NCBI GenBank assembly: GCA_001584585.1
Contig: LSYV01000043.1
Location: 68,534 to 79,029 of the forward strand
Length of the DNA stretch: 10,496 bases
Direction: 5' to 3'
From: Gonium pectorale
Taxonomy: Eukaryota > Chlorophyta > Chlorophyceae > Chlamydomonadales > Volvocaceae
In this document: positions 9,448 to 10,496 of the stretch, one piece after another
Numbering within the stretch: position 1 is the first letter of the stretch
Layout of the letters: each line of letters starts with the position of its first letter
Notes under the pieces: generated by a model
Databases searched by the model: none
What the model saw: the letters and a program-made list of their open reading frames with translations, nothing else
What the model was told of the DNA's origin: nothing
Translations under genes and position numbers: made by a program

Positions 9448-10134
9448 AGGCCAACAGACCGCATTAGCTCATTAGCCGTGTGCGGGTACATGCGCGCCCC
9501 GCTGCCGGTCAGCCATGGGTGAAAGCCAGGCGTTACCTCGGCCCCACAAGTAAGGAGGTACCCGTCATGGCAAGGGATTCCCCTGCGGAGAGGCTGGGGT
9601 TAAACTCTGCCGGTATGGCTTTGACGGACGTGTAACCTGTAACCTGTATTCCAAGGCTGCGTGGCGATGGAATCTGCCGGGATGATGGCGCAATGGTGGT
9701 CTTGCCCAAGCAACGGAGCCCGCTGCTACCTACGTCACACCCGTCGGCTCTACTTCCTCCAGTGTGGGGCCCATAAACTTTTGGCCCTCTTCCCACAGAC
9801 AGTGAGGCCCCCTGCCGAGCATGTCCCGCAAGGCGTGTCAGGGTAAGGGGCGGGCGTCAAGCCGCAAACGATTACGGCACCGCTATCGGGCTAGTGCCCA
9901 CTAGGATCAGAGTTCGGGCGGTGGGCACACTTCGGCTGCGGCTACCCCGCAATTTGCTGCATCACGGTTTAAACCGGCTAAACCGTGGTGCCTGGTTTCC
10001 CCTTGCCGTTTGCGTATCAGGGCTATGATTGGACACGAAGCCGCTTAGTTGCTGAACAAGCTGTTGTGGAGTTAGCGCCGCTTTGGGGCCATCCCATCCC
10101 TCCCAGCAAGCCCACCCGTTTCCCAAGATATGGT
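9448..10134. other. Spacer between the retroelement relic and the H3 3' end
   Basis: No gene recognised. It may include further decayed 5' sequence of the retroelement. TGTAA occurs at 9631-9635 and 9639-9643 in a short TGTAACC repeat. Inverted repeats are at 9894-9928 (GTGCCCA/TGGGCAC, 21-nt loop) and 9959-9991. Confidence 0.4.
9959..9991. repeat. Strong inverted repeat, 13-bp arms, 7-nt loop
   Basis: Arms GCATCACGGTTTA (9959-9971) and TAAACCGTGGTGC (9979-9991) pair over 13 positions with one G-T wobble, around a 7-nt loop. The left half also contains the 12-bp perfect palindrome CGGTTTAAACCG (9965-9976), so two alternative foldings exist. Location is about 145 bp downstream of the H3 processing element. 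Role unknown. Confidence 0.75.
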
Positions 10135-10150
10135 GGTGTTGAAAAACACC
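10135..10150 (-). terminator. Histone H3 mRNA 3' stem-loop (3' palindrome)
   Basis: On the minus strand GGTGTT-TTTC-AACACC, identical in stem and loop to the H2A element, 42 nt after the H3 stop. The flanks are also shared with H2A: CATCAAAACCC before it and ACC after it. Confidence 0.92.
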
Positions 10151-10192
10151 GGGTTTTGATGGCTTGTTGGCAATGCCAGCAGCGGAAGCGCT

Positions 10193-10496
<304 letters not shown>

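Noticed and set aside
8899..9522. 207-codon plus-strand open frame downstream of H2B
   Set aside because: No recognisable domain; the opposite strand carries the reverse-transcriptase zinc-binding motifs, so this is an antisense shadow.
9533..9796. Possible upstream reverse transcriptase segment of the retroelement relic
   Set aside because: A few residues (SPRSLGIQVTGYTS) vaguely recall a region near the RT palm, but spacing and motifs are insufficient.

Overview
The window is nuclear DNA from a GC-rich green alga of the Chlamydomonadales (Chlamydomonas/volvocine type); the species cannot be fixed. Evidence: spliced protein genes with GT..AG introns of 270-900 bp, coding exons dominated by G/C-ending codons, a TGTAA poly(A) signal, a short algal-style chloroplast transit peptide, and intronless core histone genes in a divergent pair that end in an animal-type 3' palindrome rather than a poly(A) signal.

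Layout. (1) About 90-2653, minus strand: the 5' part of a multi-exon gene I do not recognise. At least four exons join in phase into roughly 199 residues; the 3' part lies beyond the left edge. The last visible exon changes frame at about 123-125. Its introns are G-rich on the plus strand and hold G-quadruplex-type runs and a 24-bp direct repeat. (2) 2654-3395: a divergent intergenic region, markedly AT-rich next to the plus-strand gene. (3) 3396-5476, plus strand: a five-exon gene for plastid ribosomal protein uL4 (PRPL4), 243 residues, followed by a long presumed 3' UTR up to TGTAA at 6173-6177. (4) 6178-7308: non-coding, with a 22-bp tandem duplication and short hairpins. (5) 7366-7764, minus: histone H2A; 8056-8541, plus: histone H2B; they diverge from a shared 291-bp promoter. 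(6) 8603-10134: non-coding spacer with a decayed non-LTR retrotransposon fragment (minus strand, zinc-binding motif after the reverse transcriptase) and a strong 13-bp-stem hairpin. (7) 10193-10496, minus: C-terminal part of histone H3, cut by the right edge. A divergent H4 partner is expected just outside.

Functionally the right half belongs to a replication-dependent core histone locus. Each of the three histone genes carries the same 6-bp stem/4-nt loop element 41-45 nt after its stop codon. The left half is unrelated housekeeping: one plastid ribosomal protein and one unassigned gene. I saw no CRISPR array, tRNA, rRNA or prokaryotic operon, and no convincing evidence of a wholly new system. 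The most open items are the unassigned gene with its frame break and the unusual H2A C-terminal tail.
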